A stretch of DNA of 24,791 nucleotides from a virus. Of the stretch, positions 1 to 8,200 are shown piece after piece (the first letter of the stretch is position 1; every line of letters starts with the position of its first letter). A program made the translations under genes and the position numbers. The notes beneath the pieces are model-generated. The model was not told the origin of the DNA. It saw nothing but the letters and a program-made list of their open reading frames with translations, and did not search any database. Where the stretch lies: positions 1 through 24,791 of the IMG/VR virus record IMGVR_UViG_3300017751_000213; one strand, written 5' to 3'.

Positions 1-139
1 AACCCCTTGGACCAAATTCGTTCGCTGTATGACTGACGGACAGATCGGTCGTTTTCTGGGTGCCACTGACGACGGCGTTCGTTGGGATGACCCCGCGATC
101 GATGCCGATGAGATGAATGAAATGATGGCAGAACTCTAA
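1..139 (+). CDS. Unrecognised protein, C-terminal end only
   Basis: An open frame enters from the left edge (first full codon at base 2) and ends at TAA 137-139, giving 45 residues that finish in an acidic, Met-rich tail (DADEMNEMMAEL). It uses GC-rich codons (CTG, CGT, GGC, GAC), unlike the AT-rich late genes further right, and shares that composition with the small gene at 230-445. I do not recognise the family. The fragment contains Cys, several Asp/Glu and a GATDDG stretch but no motif I can tie to a function. The stop is followed at once by a GC-rich inverted repeat (150-165). The start and true length lie outside the window. Confidence 0.6.
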   Translation, partial: TPWTKFVRCMTDGQIGRFLGATDDGVRWDDPAIDADEMNEMMAEL

Positions 140-229
140 GGGGATCTCCCCAGTTGGGGAACTGGACCACGTTCGTGAGTTCGTTCCCCGTGACCGACTA
201 TTGTAAGCAAAGCAACCAAACGAAACCAG
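140..229. other. Intergenic spacer with a GC-rich inverted repeat
   Basis: The spacer holds CCAGTT (150-155), a GGGG loop and AACTGG (160-165), a perfect 6-bp stem. An alternative, overlapping stem is TCCCC (147-151) with GGGGA (156-160). There is no T-run after either stem, so this is not a classical intrinsic terminator. It could act as an RNA-stability or attenuation hairpin directly after the stop codon at 139. Confidence 0.4.
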
Positions 230-445
230 ATGACCACCTCCACTCAGAACCTGCTGACGATCGCTGAGGTTCTGCATGCAGCAGGCAAGGAAGTCAAAAT
301 CCGTAGATTGCCCACAGCGCACGGAACTAAAGCGAACCGCTACGCTGACCGCATCCGTGGCGGTTCTTCCCGCGTTCGCACTGGTGCAGGTTCCCGCTCG
401 GTGAATCAGAGCACCAAGGCGACGGCGATGGGTGATGTGCTCTGA
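230..445 (+). CDS. Small basic hypothetical protein (71 aa)
   Basis: The frame runs from ATG 230 to TGA 443-445. The N-terminal half (residues 5-30) looks like a short amphipathic helix (LLTIAEVLHAAGKEVKI). The C-terminal half is rich in Arg, Lys, Ser, Gly and Thr and is probably disordered or nucleic-acid binding; the net charge is strongly positive. GC-rich codon choice (CGC, CTG, GGC, GCG) matches the fragment at 1-139 and differs from everything after about 560, which argues that both belong to one compositional block. No clear Shine-Dalgarno sequence precedes the ATG. I do not recognise a family. The stop is followed by a hairpin at 447-460. It could be spurious, but codon choice is consistent throughout. 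Confidence 0.55.
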   Translation: MTTSTQNLLTIAEVLHAAGKEVKIRRLPTAHGTKANRYADRIRGGSSRVRTGAGSRSVNQSTKATAMGDVL

Positions 446-600
446 CCCCAGTGCGCTGGGTTCGTGATTCGCAGTGCCCCCCTACGGGGCGTTGCGCCGC
501 CCTGGCGCGTGTGGCTAAAACGCTAAGGTACCATTAGGCTACAAAGTCTTGCTTTGGCGAGGTCTTTATATAACTCGACACTTTTCTATATAAAACAAAA
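446..600. other. Intergenic region with three consecutive GC-rich hairpins, then an AT-rich leader
   Basis: Three perfect 5-bp stems follow each other: CCCAG/CTGGG (447-451/456-460), GCCCC/GGGGC (476-480/486-490) and GCGCC/GGCGC (494-498/504-508). None has a T-run. The composition then falls sharply near 560 to an AT-rich stretch with TATATA at 567-572 and 587-592, close to but not matching the TATAAATA late-promoter box. A weak promoter for the AbrB-like gene may lie here, but I cannot assign clear -35/-10 elements. Confidence 0.5.
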
Positions 601-621
601 ATGAATGAAAGGATAACGAGT

Positions 622-795
622 ATGCAAAAAAATCCCGGAGAAAATTTTACCACTGTGGAGGTCGATCCTGTTACAGGTGAATATGTAATTCAAGTGCCCG
701 AGTGGATTATATCTGAGTATGGTTGGTATGAGGGTACACAGATCAATATGGAGGTTGATGGGCACAGTATCGTAATTACCGAATGTGATAGTTGA
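622..795 (+). CDS. AbrB/SpoVT/MazE-like small protein
   Basis: A 57-residue protein whose pattern matches the swapped-hairpin AbrB fold: a strand around VEVDPVTGEYVIQVP, a short helix with W and G (ISEYGWYEGT), then strands INMEV and HSIVITE. Members of this fold bind DNA as dimers, often as transcription regulators or antitoxins; no toxin partner is visible nearby. I chose ATG 622 because AAAGGA (608-613) sits 8 bases upstream; an in-frame ATG at 601 would add seven residues but has no ribosome site. The stop codon at 793-795 overlaps the -35 box of the next promoter, which raises the possibility that the protein regulates that promoter (inference). A degenerate non-DNA-binding relative is possible. 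Confidence 0.65.
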   Translation: MQKNPGENFTTVEVDPVTGEYVIQVPEWIISEYGWYEGTQINMEVDGHSIVITECDS

Positions 796-820
796 CTGAC
801 TCTTAGTAATAGAGTATAAT
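792..820 (+). promoter_or_regulatory. Near-consensus sigma-70 promoter
   Basis: The -35 box TTGACT (792-797) and the -10 box TATAAT (815-820) are separated by exactly 17 bases, with transcription expected to begin near 827. It is directed at the glycosyltransferase-like gene at 859. It is the only clear host-type promoter in the window and contrasts with the T4-type late boxes further right, suggesting early expression by unmodified host polymerase. Confidence 0.75.
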
Positions 821-838
821 TAATACTGAATCGATTCA
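799..838. promoter_or_regulatory. Cluster of inverted repeats over the sigma-70 promoter (operator candidate)
   Basis: Three symmetric elements abut: ACTCT/AGAGT (799-803/811-815) in the spacer, AGTAT/ATACT (813-817/823-827) across the -10 box, and the perfect 12-base palindrome TGAATCGATTCA (827-838) at the predicted start site. Their placement is typical of repressor sites. The AbrB-like product encoded just upstream is one candidate ligand; this is inference. Confidence 0.4.
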
Positions 839-858
839 AATTCAAACTTGACCTAATT

Positions 859-1614
859 ATGGCTAAAGGATTTACAGTAAAGGCAAAATCACCAGTTGTG
901 CAGAAAGAACCTGAATGGGATTTTGCGAAAGCAAGAGAAATGGTTAAAGGGAAGACAGTAGTATTCTGTTTACCAGGTCGTGGTGTATCATACACGTATC
1001 TGAAGAACTTTGTACAATTATGTTTTGATCTTGTACAGAACGGAGCAAGTATTCAGATCTCACAAGATTATAGTTCAATGGTAAACTTCGCCCGTTGTAA
1101 GTGTTTGGGTGCTAATGTTCTTCGAGGACCTGATCAGAAACCTTGGGATGGTAAGTTACAGTATGATTATCAGTTGTGGATTGATAGTGATATTGTGTTT
1201 AACACTGAGAAGTTCTATCAGTTAGTATTGATGGATAAAGATATTGCAAGTGGATGGTATTGTACTGAAGATGGTCAAACCACCTCGGTTGCACATTGGA
1301 TGGATGAAGAAGATTTCCGTGGTAATGGTGGTGTTATGAACCACGAAACGCTTGAGAGTATTGCAAAGCGTCGTAAACCATTCACTGTAGACTATGCAGG
1401 TTTCGGTTGGTTGTTAATTAAGAATGGAGTCTTTGAACACGAAGGTCTTCCATATCCTTGGTTTGCACCGAAGATGCAAGTCTTTGAATCTGGTGAAGTA
1501 CAGGATATGTGTGGAGAGGATGTATCATTCTGTCTGGATGCAAAGGAAGCAGGATTTGAGATTTGGTGTGATCCTCGTATCAGAGTTGGTCACGAAAAAA
1601 CTCGCGTGATCTGA
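859..1614 (+). CDS. GT-A-fold glycosyltransferase-like protein
   Basis: A 251-residue soluble protein with the hallmarks of an inverting GT-A (GT2-like) glycosyltransferase: an N-terminal strand and turn (VVFCLPGRGVSY, about 33-45), a DxD-type metal/nucleotide-sugar motif in WIDSDIVF (W107, D109, D111), and a C-terminal GEDVSF segment (G219-E220-D221) followed by H245 in GHEK, the usual positions for the catalytic acid and the late metal ligand. It would transfer a sugar from an activated nucleotide donor; the acceptor (host surface glycan, phage DNA base or virion protein) cannot be read from sequence. No signal peptide or membrane segment is seen. A near-consensus sigma-70 promoter precedes it, so it may be expressed earlier than its structural neighbours. 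The start at 859 has no strong Shine-Dalgarno sequence. Confidence 0.72.
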   Translation: MAKGFTVKAKSPVVQKEPEWDFAKAREMVKGKTVVFCLPGRGVSYTYLKNFVQLCFDLVQNGASIQISQDYSSMVNFARCKCLGANVLRGPDQKPWDGKLQYDYQLWIDSDIVFNTEKFYQLVLMDKDIASGWYCTEDGQTTSVAHWMDEEDFRGNGGVMNHETLESIAKRRKPFTVDYAGFGWLLIKNGVFEHEGLPYPWFAPKMQVFESGEVQDMCGEDVSFCLDAKEAGFEIWCDPRIRVGHEKTRVI

Positions 1615-1615
1615 T

Positions 1616-1783
1616 ATGATCTCAGAATCGTATACAATTCTCCATAAGGGTAAAGTACTTTATGAGAACTTAACTCAGGAGAAGTATTTCGATACAATGG
1701 AGGATCTATCTCTCAAATTTTATGAGACGGGTTCTCCCAATCCTTCGGAACTTATAACACAAATTAATTCATTAGAGGAGTAA
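1616..1783 (+). CDS. Conserved small cyanophage protein (55 aa)
   Basis: The frame opens with ATG 1616, one base after the stop of the glycosyltransferase-like gene, and ends at TAA 1781-1783. The sequence (YTILHKGKVLYENLTQEKYFDTMEDL and on) suggests a two-strand hairpin followed by an acidic helix and a PNPSEL linker. I recognise this pattern as a recurrent unnamed small gene of T4-like cyanophages; no function is known to me. Spacing says it is translationally coupled to the gene upstream. Its last codons contain the ribosome site (AGAGGAG) of the next gene, so the two are tightly linked. Confidence 0.7.
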   Translation: MISESYTILHKGKVLYENLTQEKYFDTMEDLSLKFYETGSPNPSELITQINSLEE

Positions 1784-1785
1784 TT

Positions 1786-1932
1786 ATGGCTAAAGCAAAA
1801 TCAGGTCTCGTGAAAGGCGATTATGTATCTGCCCCCGCGAAGAAGACTCGTCAAGGGAACGGAAAGAATACAAAATATACCGCGACGTCTCGCAATGGGG
1901 CAAAGAAGGTATATCGCGGACAAGGTAAATAG
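1786..1932 (+). CDS. Small, strongly basic conserved cyanophage protein (48 aa)
   Basis: ATG 1786 is preceded by a strong ribosome site, AGAGGAG at 1774-1780, five bases away. The 48-residue product is Lys/Arg/Gly rich with the segment KKTRQGNGKNTKYT and a C-terminus ending YRGQGK, and has no hydrophobic core, so it is probably disordered and binds nucleic acid or an acidic partner. I recall near-identical short proteins in many T4-like cyanophages, all unnamed. Codons here (GCC CCC GCG, CGC) are GC-richer than in neighbouring genes. The strong ribosome site suggests high expression. Confidence 0.72.
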   Translation: MAKAKSGLVKGDYVSAPAKKTRQGNGKNTKYTATSRNGAKKVYRGQGK

Positions 1933-1951
1933 GTAAAGTTGTGTATCGTTT

Positions 1952-2626
1952 ATGGCATGTTTGATTGCTAATCTTCCTTCACAGGAAGTATGGGTCCGTA
2001 AAGAATATCTTACTGATCATCAATCTGGTCATGGTGAATTTGTAAAAGGCGTTTGGGTATCAGTTAAATCGATACCTGGGCGTGCTTTTTATTTTGAGAC
2101 ATATCTACCAGAATATGCTGCAATGTATGATAAGTTACCTATTAGTGCCTTTGTGGCAGATCCTGAAACTCCAACACCTGATATGAGTTTACCTAACCTA
2201 CAGTTCTGGAATTGTATGGATTATGGTGTAGTCAGTGTTGATAAGAAGTTCATTGGTTCAATGGACTTTGAATGTTATACAAGAGATCACGGGAATGTAA
2301 AAGGAACTTATGTTTGTACTATAGATAATTATCATCATGATCCCGATTATGTTGATTGGGCAACGAGTGAAAATCCTGCAGAACATAAGTCTCATAACTT
2401 AATTGAACTTGAGAATGGTCAATATGCTTTATATCCTAATAATCGTCTTAGGATATTTGATAATAGTTTGACACCAGTTGAACCTAAGATGCCTGATTTT
2501 AAAGTCTCAACTCAGTACTATCAAGTTGAAAATGGTTATGATCGCCTAGGTATGGGTCGTGAAGATGAGTATCATTGGAAAACAGCAAAAGAACGTCAAC
2601 AAGAGGAACAAGATGGAACCAACTAA
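1952..2626 (+). CDS. Conserved cyanophage hypothetical protein (224 aa)
   Basis: A soluble, Tyr/Trp-rich 224-residue protein opening MACLIANLPSQEVWVRKEYL and containing IPGRAFYFETYLPEYAAMYDKLPISAF (about residues 42-68, in two pieces) and FWNCMDYGVVSV (about 86-97). I recognise this as a protein conserved in T4-like cyanophages near the baseplate genes, but I know no assigned function. It has no signal peptide, membrane segment or enzyme motif that I can name. The last ~25 residues are highly charged and probably flexible. The next gene begins inside its 3' end (14-base overlap). The start has no obvious Shine-Dalgarno sequence. Confidence 0.75.
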   Translation: MACLIANLPSQEVWVRKEYLTDHQSGHGEFVKGVWVSVKSIPGRAFYFETYLPEYAAMYDKLPISAFVADPETPTPDMSLPNLQFWNCMDYGVVSVDKKFIGSMDFECYTRDHGNVKGTYVCTIDNYHHDPDYVDWATSENPAEHKSHNLIELENGQYALYPNNRLRIFDNSLTPVEPKMPDFKVSTQYYQVENGYDRLGMGREDEYHWKTAKERQQEEQDGTN

Positions 2627-2738
2627 TGATTTTTTAGATAACATTGCCGCAAAACAATACGAAAAACTAATTCGTGAAGTTGTTGGTGATAATAAAAACA
2701 CGGATGAGGATGAAGGTCCTCAAGATCTTTCTGAGTAA
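2613..2738 (+). CDS. Small acidic conserved protein (41 aa)
   Basis: ATG 2613 lies within the end of the 224-residue gene, with an AGAGGAAC ribosome site just upstream; the stop is TAA 2736-2738. The N-terminal part, FLDNIAAKQYEKLIREVV, is a probable amphipathic helix. The tail (DEDEGPQDLSE) is acidic and likely disordered. It resembles unnamed short genes found at this place in other cyanomyoviruses. Overlap with the gene upstream implies translational coupling. Function is unknown. Confidence 0.65.
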   Translation: MEPTNDFLDNIAAKQYEKLIREVVGDNKNTDEDEGPQDLSE

Positions 2739-2756
2739 ATACCAAAAAGAAAACCA

Positions 2757-2900
2757 ATGTCAAAATATCACGTAGATCGCGATGCTGAATATATGTACAA
2801 GATGTGGGGAACCACTAAATTGATTACAGATTATTGGTCCAAACCCCAAAAAACTAATGATCCTGAAGAAATAGTGGTTGAAAAGCAAAATCCTCAGTAA
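2757..2900 (+). CDS. Small hypothetical protein (47 aa)
   Basis: The frame runs from ATG 2757 to TAA 2898-2900, immediately before the late promoter of the baseplate operon. The product begins MSKYHVDRDAEYMYKMWG and has an aromatic/Met-rich N-terminal half with a charged tail (DPEEIVVEKQ). No family is recognised and no strong ribosome site is visible (only an A-rich leader). It is kept because it fills the gap between coupled neighbours with a consistent frame and codon use, but it is the least certain of the small genes. Confidence 0.52.
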   Translation: MSKYHVDRDAEYMYKMWGTTKLITDYWSKPQKTNDPEEIVVEKQNPQ

Positions 2901-2904
2901 GGGA

Positions 2905-2912
2905 TATAAATA
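2905..2912 (+). promoter_or_regulatory. T4-type late promoter upstream of gp25
   Basis: An exact TATAAATA box, the element recognised by the phage late sigma factor (gp55) in T4-like phages, lies 24 bases before the gp25 start codon. Transcription should begin about six bases downstream, near 2918. It heads the gp25-gp6-giant gene run. Confidence 0.8.
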
Positions 2913-2936
2913 AATTCAGGAAAATGTACCATAATA

Positions 2937-3338
2937 ATGTCAACTCGGAGGATTTCCAGAGCATTTAAAGATATCAGCCTTTCCTTTGATCCACATCCTG
3001 TGACAAAGGACCTACCTGTGCTGGTGAATGAACGTGCAATCATTAGATCTGTACGTAATATAGTCGAAACAATTCCGACTGAGCGATTTTTTAACGCAAC
3101 CTTTGGTTCCGATGTTCGTCGGAGCCTTTTTGGGTTTGTGGATATAGGTACTGCTCTTGTTATTGAAGAACAAATTTCAAATTCAATTAGATTTTATGAA
3201 CCTAGGATTGATAATCTAAAGATTCAAGTTGATCCTCAACCAGATAATAATTCATTTAATTGTAATGTATTCTTCGATATCGCTGGATTAGATATCCCAA
3301 CCTCAAATTTTTCATTCATACTAGAGGCAACACGATAA
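2937..3338 (+). CDS. 25: Baseplate wedge subunit gp25
   Basis: A 133-residue protein of the gp25/GPW (lysozyme-like) baseplate family, close to the T4 length of 132. The recognisable parts are the N-terminal VNERAIIRSVRNIV helix, the PTERFFNATFGSDVRRSLF segment (about 46-65) and the conserved E-P-R motif (E88-P89-R90) in YEPRIDN, followed by the C-terminal beta-strands. In T4 and all contractile injection systems this protein sits in the inner baseplate, binding the gp6 dimer and sheath initiator region, and transmits sheath contraction. It is the first gene after the late promoter at 2905 and is followed three bases later by gp6, in the same order as functional partners in the wedge core. 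Confidence 0.95.
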   Translation: MSTRRISRAFKDISLSFDPHPVTKDLPVLVNERAIIRSVRNIVETIPTERFFNATFGSDVRRSLFGFVDIGTALVIEEQISNSIRFYEPRIDNLKIQVDPQPDNNSFNCNVFFDIAGLDIPTSNFSFILEATR

Positions 3339-3341
3339 AAC

Positions 3342-5267
3342 ATGCCTTTTACACAGTTTACTAACTTAGATTTCGATCAAATAAAAGCAGAAATCAAGTC
3401 ATATCTCCGTTCTAATTCAAATTTTACGGATTTTGACTTTGAAGGATCGAATTTTTCCGTCCTAATCGATACTTTAGCGTACAATACGTACATTAATGCA
3501 TTCAATGCCAACCTGGCAGTGAATGAATCGTTCTTAGATGGAGCAACAGTCCGCGAAAACGTAGTTTCGTTGGCAAGGAATATTGGATATGTACCAAGGT
3601 CAAAGAGTGCTGCAAAGGCACAAGTCACATTTTCGGTTCCAACTACCTCTACTAGTACTACTTTAACTCTCAATGCGGGTTTAGTTGCTGTTGGACCCTT
3701 TGATAATACATCATATCGTTTTTCGATACCTGAAAATATTACAACAACGATAAAAAATGGTGCTGCAACGTTTGGAACGGCAGATGCACCCATTGAAATC
3801 TTCCAAGGAACGTTATTAAGCAAGCAATTCTTAGTTGATAATTCTGTTGATCAACGTTTTGTTCTTGATAATCCAAATATTGATGCTTCTACAATTAGAA
3901 CTTACGTCAAAGGAGTCAATGATACTGGTCTTGGAAGAGAATTTGCCAAGATTGATAACATTTTAAACATTGATAAGGCATCTGAGATCTATCTGATTCA
4001 GGAAATTGCTGATGAGAGGTATGAATTACTATTTGGTGATGGATATTTTGGTAAAAAGTTAGAAACTAACTCTGTTATCACAGTAAGATATATTATTACT
4101 GATGGTGAAGAAGGAAATGGTCCAAATACCTTCGATTTTCAAGGTAATTTGATCAATGAGAACGGTGTTAGAACCACTCCTACTGGTGCTATACCAATTA
4201 CAGTCGTTCAGAGGGCGATAAATGGTGGTGAAATAGAGAATGTCTCTTCTATTAAGTACTTTGCCCCACGATTGTATTCCGCGCAGTACAGAGCGGTTAC
4301 GTCAAGGGACTATGAAGCGATTATTTCTTCAATTTACTCCAATACTGAGTCGGTTGCAGTAGTTGGAGGTGAGGAATTGGTTCCACCACAGTTTGGAACG
4401 GTTCAAATTAGTATTAAACCCAAGAATGGGTCATATATTTCCGATTTTGATAAGCAAAACATCCTCAATAAACTTAAAAAGTATTCTATTGCGGGTATCA
4501 ATCAAAAAATCATCGATCTTAAGGTTCTGCACGTTGAACTTGACTCTACAATTTACTATGATGTATCAAAAATTAGTAATGCAAACGATTTAAAGACTAA
4601 TATTACTGATACGTTATCAACATATTCAAAAGATGTTGATATGAATCGTTTTGGAGGTAGATTTAAGTACAGTAAAGTCCTTCAATTGATTGATAGAGTT
4701 GATAGTGCAATTACTTCTAACATAACAAAGGTTAGAATTAGAAGAGATATGAAATCATTACTTAATCAGTTCGCTCAATACGAACTTTGCTTTGGTAATA
4801 GATTTCACATCAATCCTGCAGGATATAACATCAAGAGTACTGGTTTTACAATCACTGGATCAAGCGATATTGTTTATTTGACTGACGTTCCAAATAAGGA
4901 CGCATTAGGAAATCTTGATGGTAGTGGAAAAGGTATTATATCTGCAATTAAAAAGACAAATACTGATCAATTACAAGTTGCTTTGAGAGGTGTTGGTACA
5001 GTTGATTATATTAAAGGTGAAATTCTTTTAAATACAATTAATATCACTTCAACGCAACAACAAAACGCCATTATTGAGGTTCAAGCATTCCCAGATTCTA
5101 ATGATGTAATCGGGTTGAAAGATTTGTACCTCAGTTTAGACGTTTCAAGTAGTAGGATAAATACGATTAAAGATGTTATAGCATCTGGTGAAGACATTAG
5201 TGGTGTATCTTTTGCAAGAGAATACTATACTTCAAGTTACTCAAACGGAGACCTAGAGAGGAAATAA
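3342..5267 (+). CDS. 6: Baseplate wedge subunit gp6 (J-like)
   Basis: A 641-residue protein, close to T4 gp6 (660). The N-terminus carries the family signature: DFDQIKAEIKSYLRS, then SNFSVLIDTLAYNTYINAFN and LAVNESFLDGATVRENV, and the GYVPRS turn (about residues 6-87). The middle has the Baseplate_J-like region including LLFGDGYFGK and SAQYRAVTSRDYEAII, and the tail is beta-rich. Two copies per wedge form the continuous inner ring of the baseplate and grip gp7 and gp25. It starts three bases after gp25 with AGAGG at 3323-3327 as ribosome site, so it should be co-transcribed with it. The giant gene follows after four bases. Confidence 0.95.
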   Translation: MPFTQFTNLDFDQIKAEIKSYLRSNSNFTDFDFEGSNFSVLIDTLAYNTYINAFNANLAVNESFLDGATVRENVVSLARNIGYVPRSKSAAKAQVTFSVPTTSTSTTLTLNAGLVAVGPFDNTSYRFSIPENITTTIKNGAATFGTADAPIEIFQGTLLSKQFLVDNSVDQRFVLDNPNIDASTIRTYVKGVNDTGLGREFAKIDNILNIDKASEIYLIQEIADERYELLFGDGYFGKKLETNSVITVRYIITDGEEGNGPNTFDFQGNLINENGVRTTPTGAIPITVVQRAINGGEIENVSSIKYFAPRLYSAQYRAVTSRDYEAIISSIYSNTESVAVVGGEELVPPQFGTVQISIKPKNGSYISDFDKQNILNKLKKYSIAGINQKIIDLKVLHVELDSTIYYDVSKISNANDLKTNITDTLSTYSKDVDMNRFGGRFKYSKVLQLIDRVDSAITSNITKVRIRRDMKSLLNQFAQYELCFGNRFHINPAGYNIKSTGFTITGSSDIVYLTDVPNKDALGNLDGSGKGIISAIKKTNTDQLQVALRGVGTVDYIKGEILLNTINITSTQQQNAIIEVQAFPDSNDVIGLKDLYLSLDVSSSRINTIKDVIASGEDISGVSFAREYYTSSYSNGDLERK

Positions 5268-5271
5268 AAAT

Positions 5272-8200
5272 ATGTCGAATTTTGAGAAGAGAGTTCAACT
5301 CAATAAAATTATTGAGAGTCAACTTCCAGAATTTTTAGTTTCAGACTTCCCAAAAGCAGTTGATTTCTTTAAGCAATATTATATTTCCCAAGAAAAGCAG
5401 GGAGGTAATATTGACCTTGTAGATAATCTTGATCGTTATCTTAGGGTAGATAATCTTGTTCCTGAAGTTGTTGTTGGTAAAACGGCATTATCCTCAGCAA
5501 TTTCTGCATCTGATACAACAATTGTAGTCACATCTACAAAAGGTTTTCCAGATGATTATGGTCTTCTGAAGATTGATAATGAAATTATCACATACACTAG
5601 CAAAACTTCAACGACATTTACTGGATGTGTTCGTGGATTTACTGGTATTACTGGATATGATAGTGGTATATCAAATTTAATCAATACTGTCAATAAGCAA
5701 ACTGTTGTCTTTTCAGAAACTTCTGCAGAAGAACATTCAAACAATTCGACGGTTACTAACCTTAGTGCTCTCTTCTTACAAGAATTCTATAAAAAATTAA
5801 AGAGAACTTTCACACCAGGATTAGAAGAATATGAATTTGTTTCTGATCTTGATGTCGGTAACTTTATAAAGCATGCAAGAAACTTATACCAATCAAAAGG
5901 TATTGAAGAATCTATAAAAATTCTTTTTAAAGTTCTTTATGGTGTTGAAGCAAGTGTTATTGACCTTGAAGAGAGGCTTATAAAACCATCTGCAGCAAAT
6001 TATATTAGAAGAGAAACTATAGTTGTTGAGAGGATATCTGGAGATCCTTTTAAATTGGAAGGGCAAACTATCTTCAAATCTACAGATAGTGGAACAAGTG
6101 CATCTGTATCTGATGTAGAAATTTTTACAAGGAATAATGAGACTTTCTATAGACTTGGTCTCTTTATTGGATATAATGATAGAGATTTAATTGAAGGAAC
6201 ATTTACAATTCCTGGATCTTCAAGAGTTCTTGAGAATGTTTCTGTTGGATCATCTGTTATCAATGTTGATTCTACGATTGGTTTTGGTCAAACTGGAACT
6301 GTTGTTGTAGGATCAAATGCAATTGATTACACTGCAAAGAGTATTAATCAATTTTATGGTTGTATCAATGTAGGTGCAGCGATCACAACGGGTACTAGAA
6401 TCCGCTCTAATGAGTATGTTTATGGTTATGAGGACAATGACCTAACCAAGAGAGTAGACCTCCGTATAACGGGCGTACTGGCAGACTTCAATCCTCTTGG
6501 AAAACTCTCATTAATGGAAGTGGGAGAAGAAATAAAAGTAAGAAATGTTGGCGAAGTTATTACTAATCCAACAACTGACAGAACATATAAACAAATTTTT
6601 GCAAACTCTTGGATTTATAATACAAGTTCAAGTTACAATGTAGATACTATCAATGGTTCAATCTTTACATTATTAAGTGATATTGATAAATCAAGTCTCA
6701 AACAAGGTGATACTGTTGATATTGTAAATGGTTCTAATGTAGTTGGTGCTGGTGCAACTATTGTATCTGTTAGTGAACCTACAAAAGAAGTTACTCTTGG
6801 TAATATTGTAGGTTTTGCCGCATCTACTGGTGTAAATTATAGTCTTCGCAGAAGAGTTGAGAAATCTGAAAGTGTTGGTGTAGCACTTTCTTTGGGTAAT
6901 GATGCGTATATTGCAGACACTTTAAATGTGTATACTGATGAAAACGATGAGTTTGGATATATTGCTTCAAACTCTTTACCATCATATACAATCTATGATG
7001 ATATTATTGAAAAAAATGCTGACAGTCTTGGTGAAAGAGACAATGTTTTCAACAACTATACTGTAGTAGTATTCCCAAGTGATGTCGATTTCTTAGATGG
7101 TGATGAAATTGTTTACACTGCAGAAACTCCAATTGCTGGTTTAGTTTCTAATGCATCATACTTCGTTAAAAAGTTTGTAGATTCTACTGGAACAGTAATC
7201 AATAATAAAATTTACTTATATTCATCAAAAGCATTACTTAAAGGTAATGAATATATTAAACTTGATTACGTTGTTTCTGGTGGTGGAGGAGTAGGATCTC
7301 TGGTAGGAACTCATACTTTCACTCTTAGAAGGCATGAAGATAGAGTTCTTTCCCCAAATCAAATTCTTAGAAAATTCTCTCTTAACACATCACTATCAGA
7401 TATAAAGAGTGAAAATAGAAAAATTGGTTCTATTGGACTTTTAGTTGATGGTACTCAGATTTCAAGTCCAGAATCTAGAGATAAAATTTATTATGGACCA
7501 ATCAGTGAGTTTGAAGTTTTAAATGGCGGAAAGGGATATGATGTTATTAATCCACCAAAAATTATTATTAGTAAACCTGTAGGACTTGGAAATACTAATG
7601 CACTTGTTGAACCTGTTATTGAAGGTATTGTCAATCAAATTTTAGTTGATCCTCAAGATTTTGATATTGAAAGTATTGAAGGTGTATCTTTAGTTGGTGG
7701 TAATGGTTCTGGATGTCAACTTGAGCCTGTTATGGGGTCAAGATTTAGAGAACTTTCGTTTGATAGTCGTTCTCTTTCTCTAGGAGGTGGAGTAGATATT
7801 GATAATGAAACTATTACTTTTAGTGACTTTCATAATCTTTTTGATGGTCAGCACTTGATCTATAATCAAAATGGACATAATGCAATATCAATTGGTGTAG
7901 CAAATGATCCTACACAATCTATTGAAGGAACTTTGGTGAGTGGTGATGAATATGTTACAAAATTTGTAAATACCACCAGTATCAAGTTATTCAAAACTGA
8001 TGCTGATGCTTTAGCAGGAATTAATACTATTGGATTCTCTACAGCAACAACTGCTAGTGGTATTCATAAGTTCAGAACATTATCAAGAAAAAATTTAAGA
8101 GAAGTTAAAGTTATTCAGTCTGGATCTGGATACACTTACAGAAAGTTGAGAGTTTCTTCATCAGGAATCTCTACAGAGTATAATACAATTTACTTTAAAA

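Noticed and set aside
140-165. Intrinsic terminator
   Set aside because: The stems are GC-rich but no T-run follows, so only a hairpin is claimed.
690-995. Minus-strand open frame of 101 residues across the AbrB-like gene and promoter
   Set aside because: It overlaps two supported + strand genes and a strong + strand promoter, and shows no family features.
853-1795. Identical 15-base start contexts (TAATTATGGCTAAAG at 854-868 and 1781-1795)
   Set aside because: Both genes begin Met-Ala-Lys with common codons; the match can arise from favoured initiation context and is too short to claim duplication.
3377-3823. Minus-strand open frame of 148 residues
   Set aside because: It lies wholly within gp6, has no ribosome site or recognisable family, and reflects codon bias on the coding strand.
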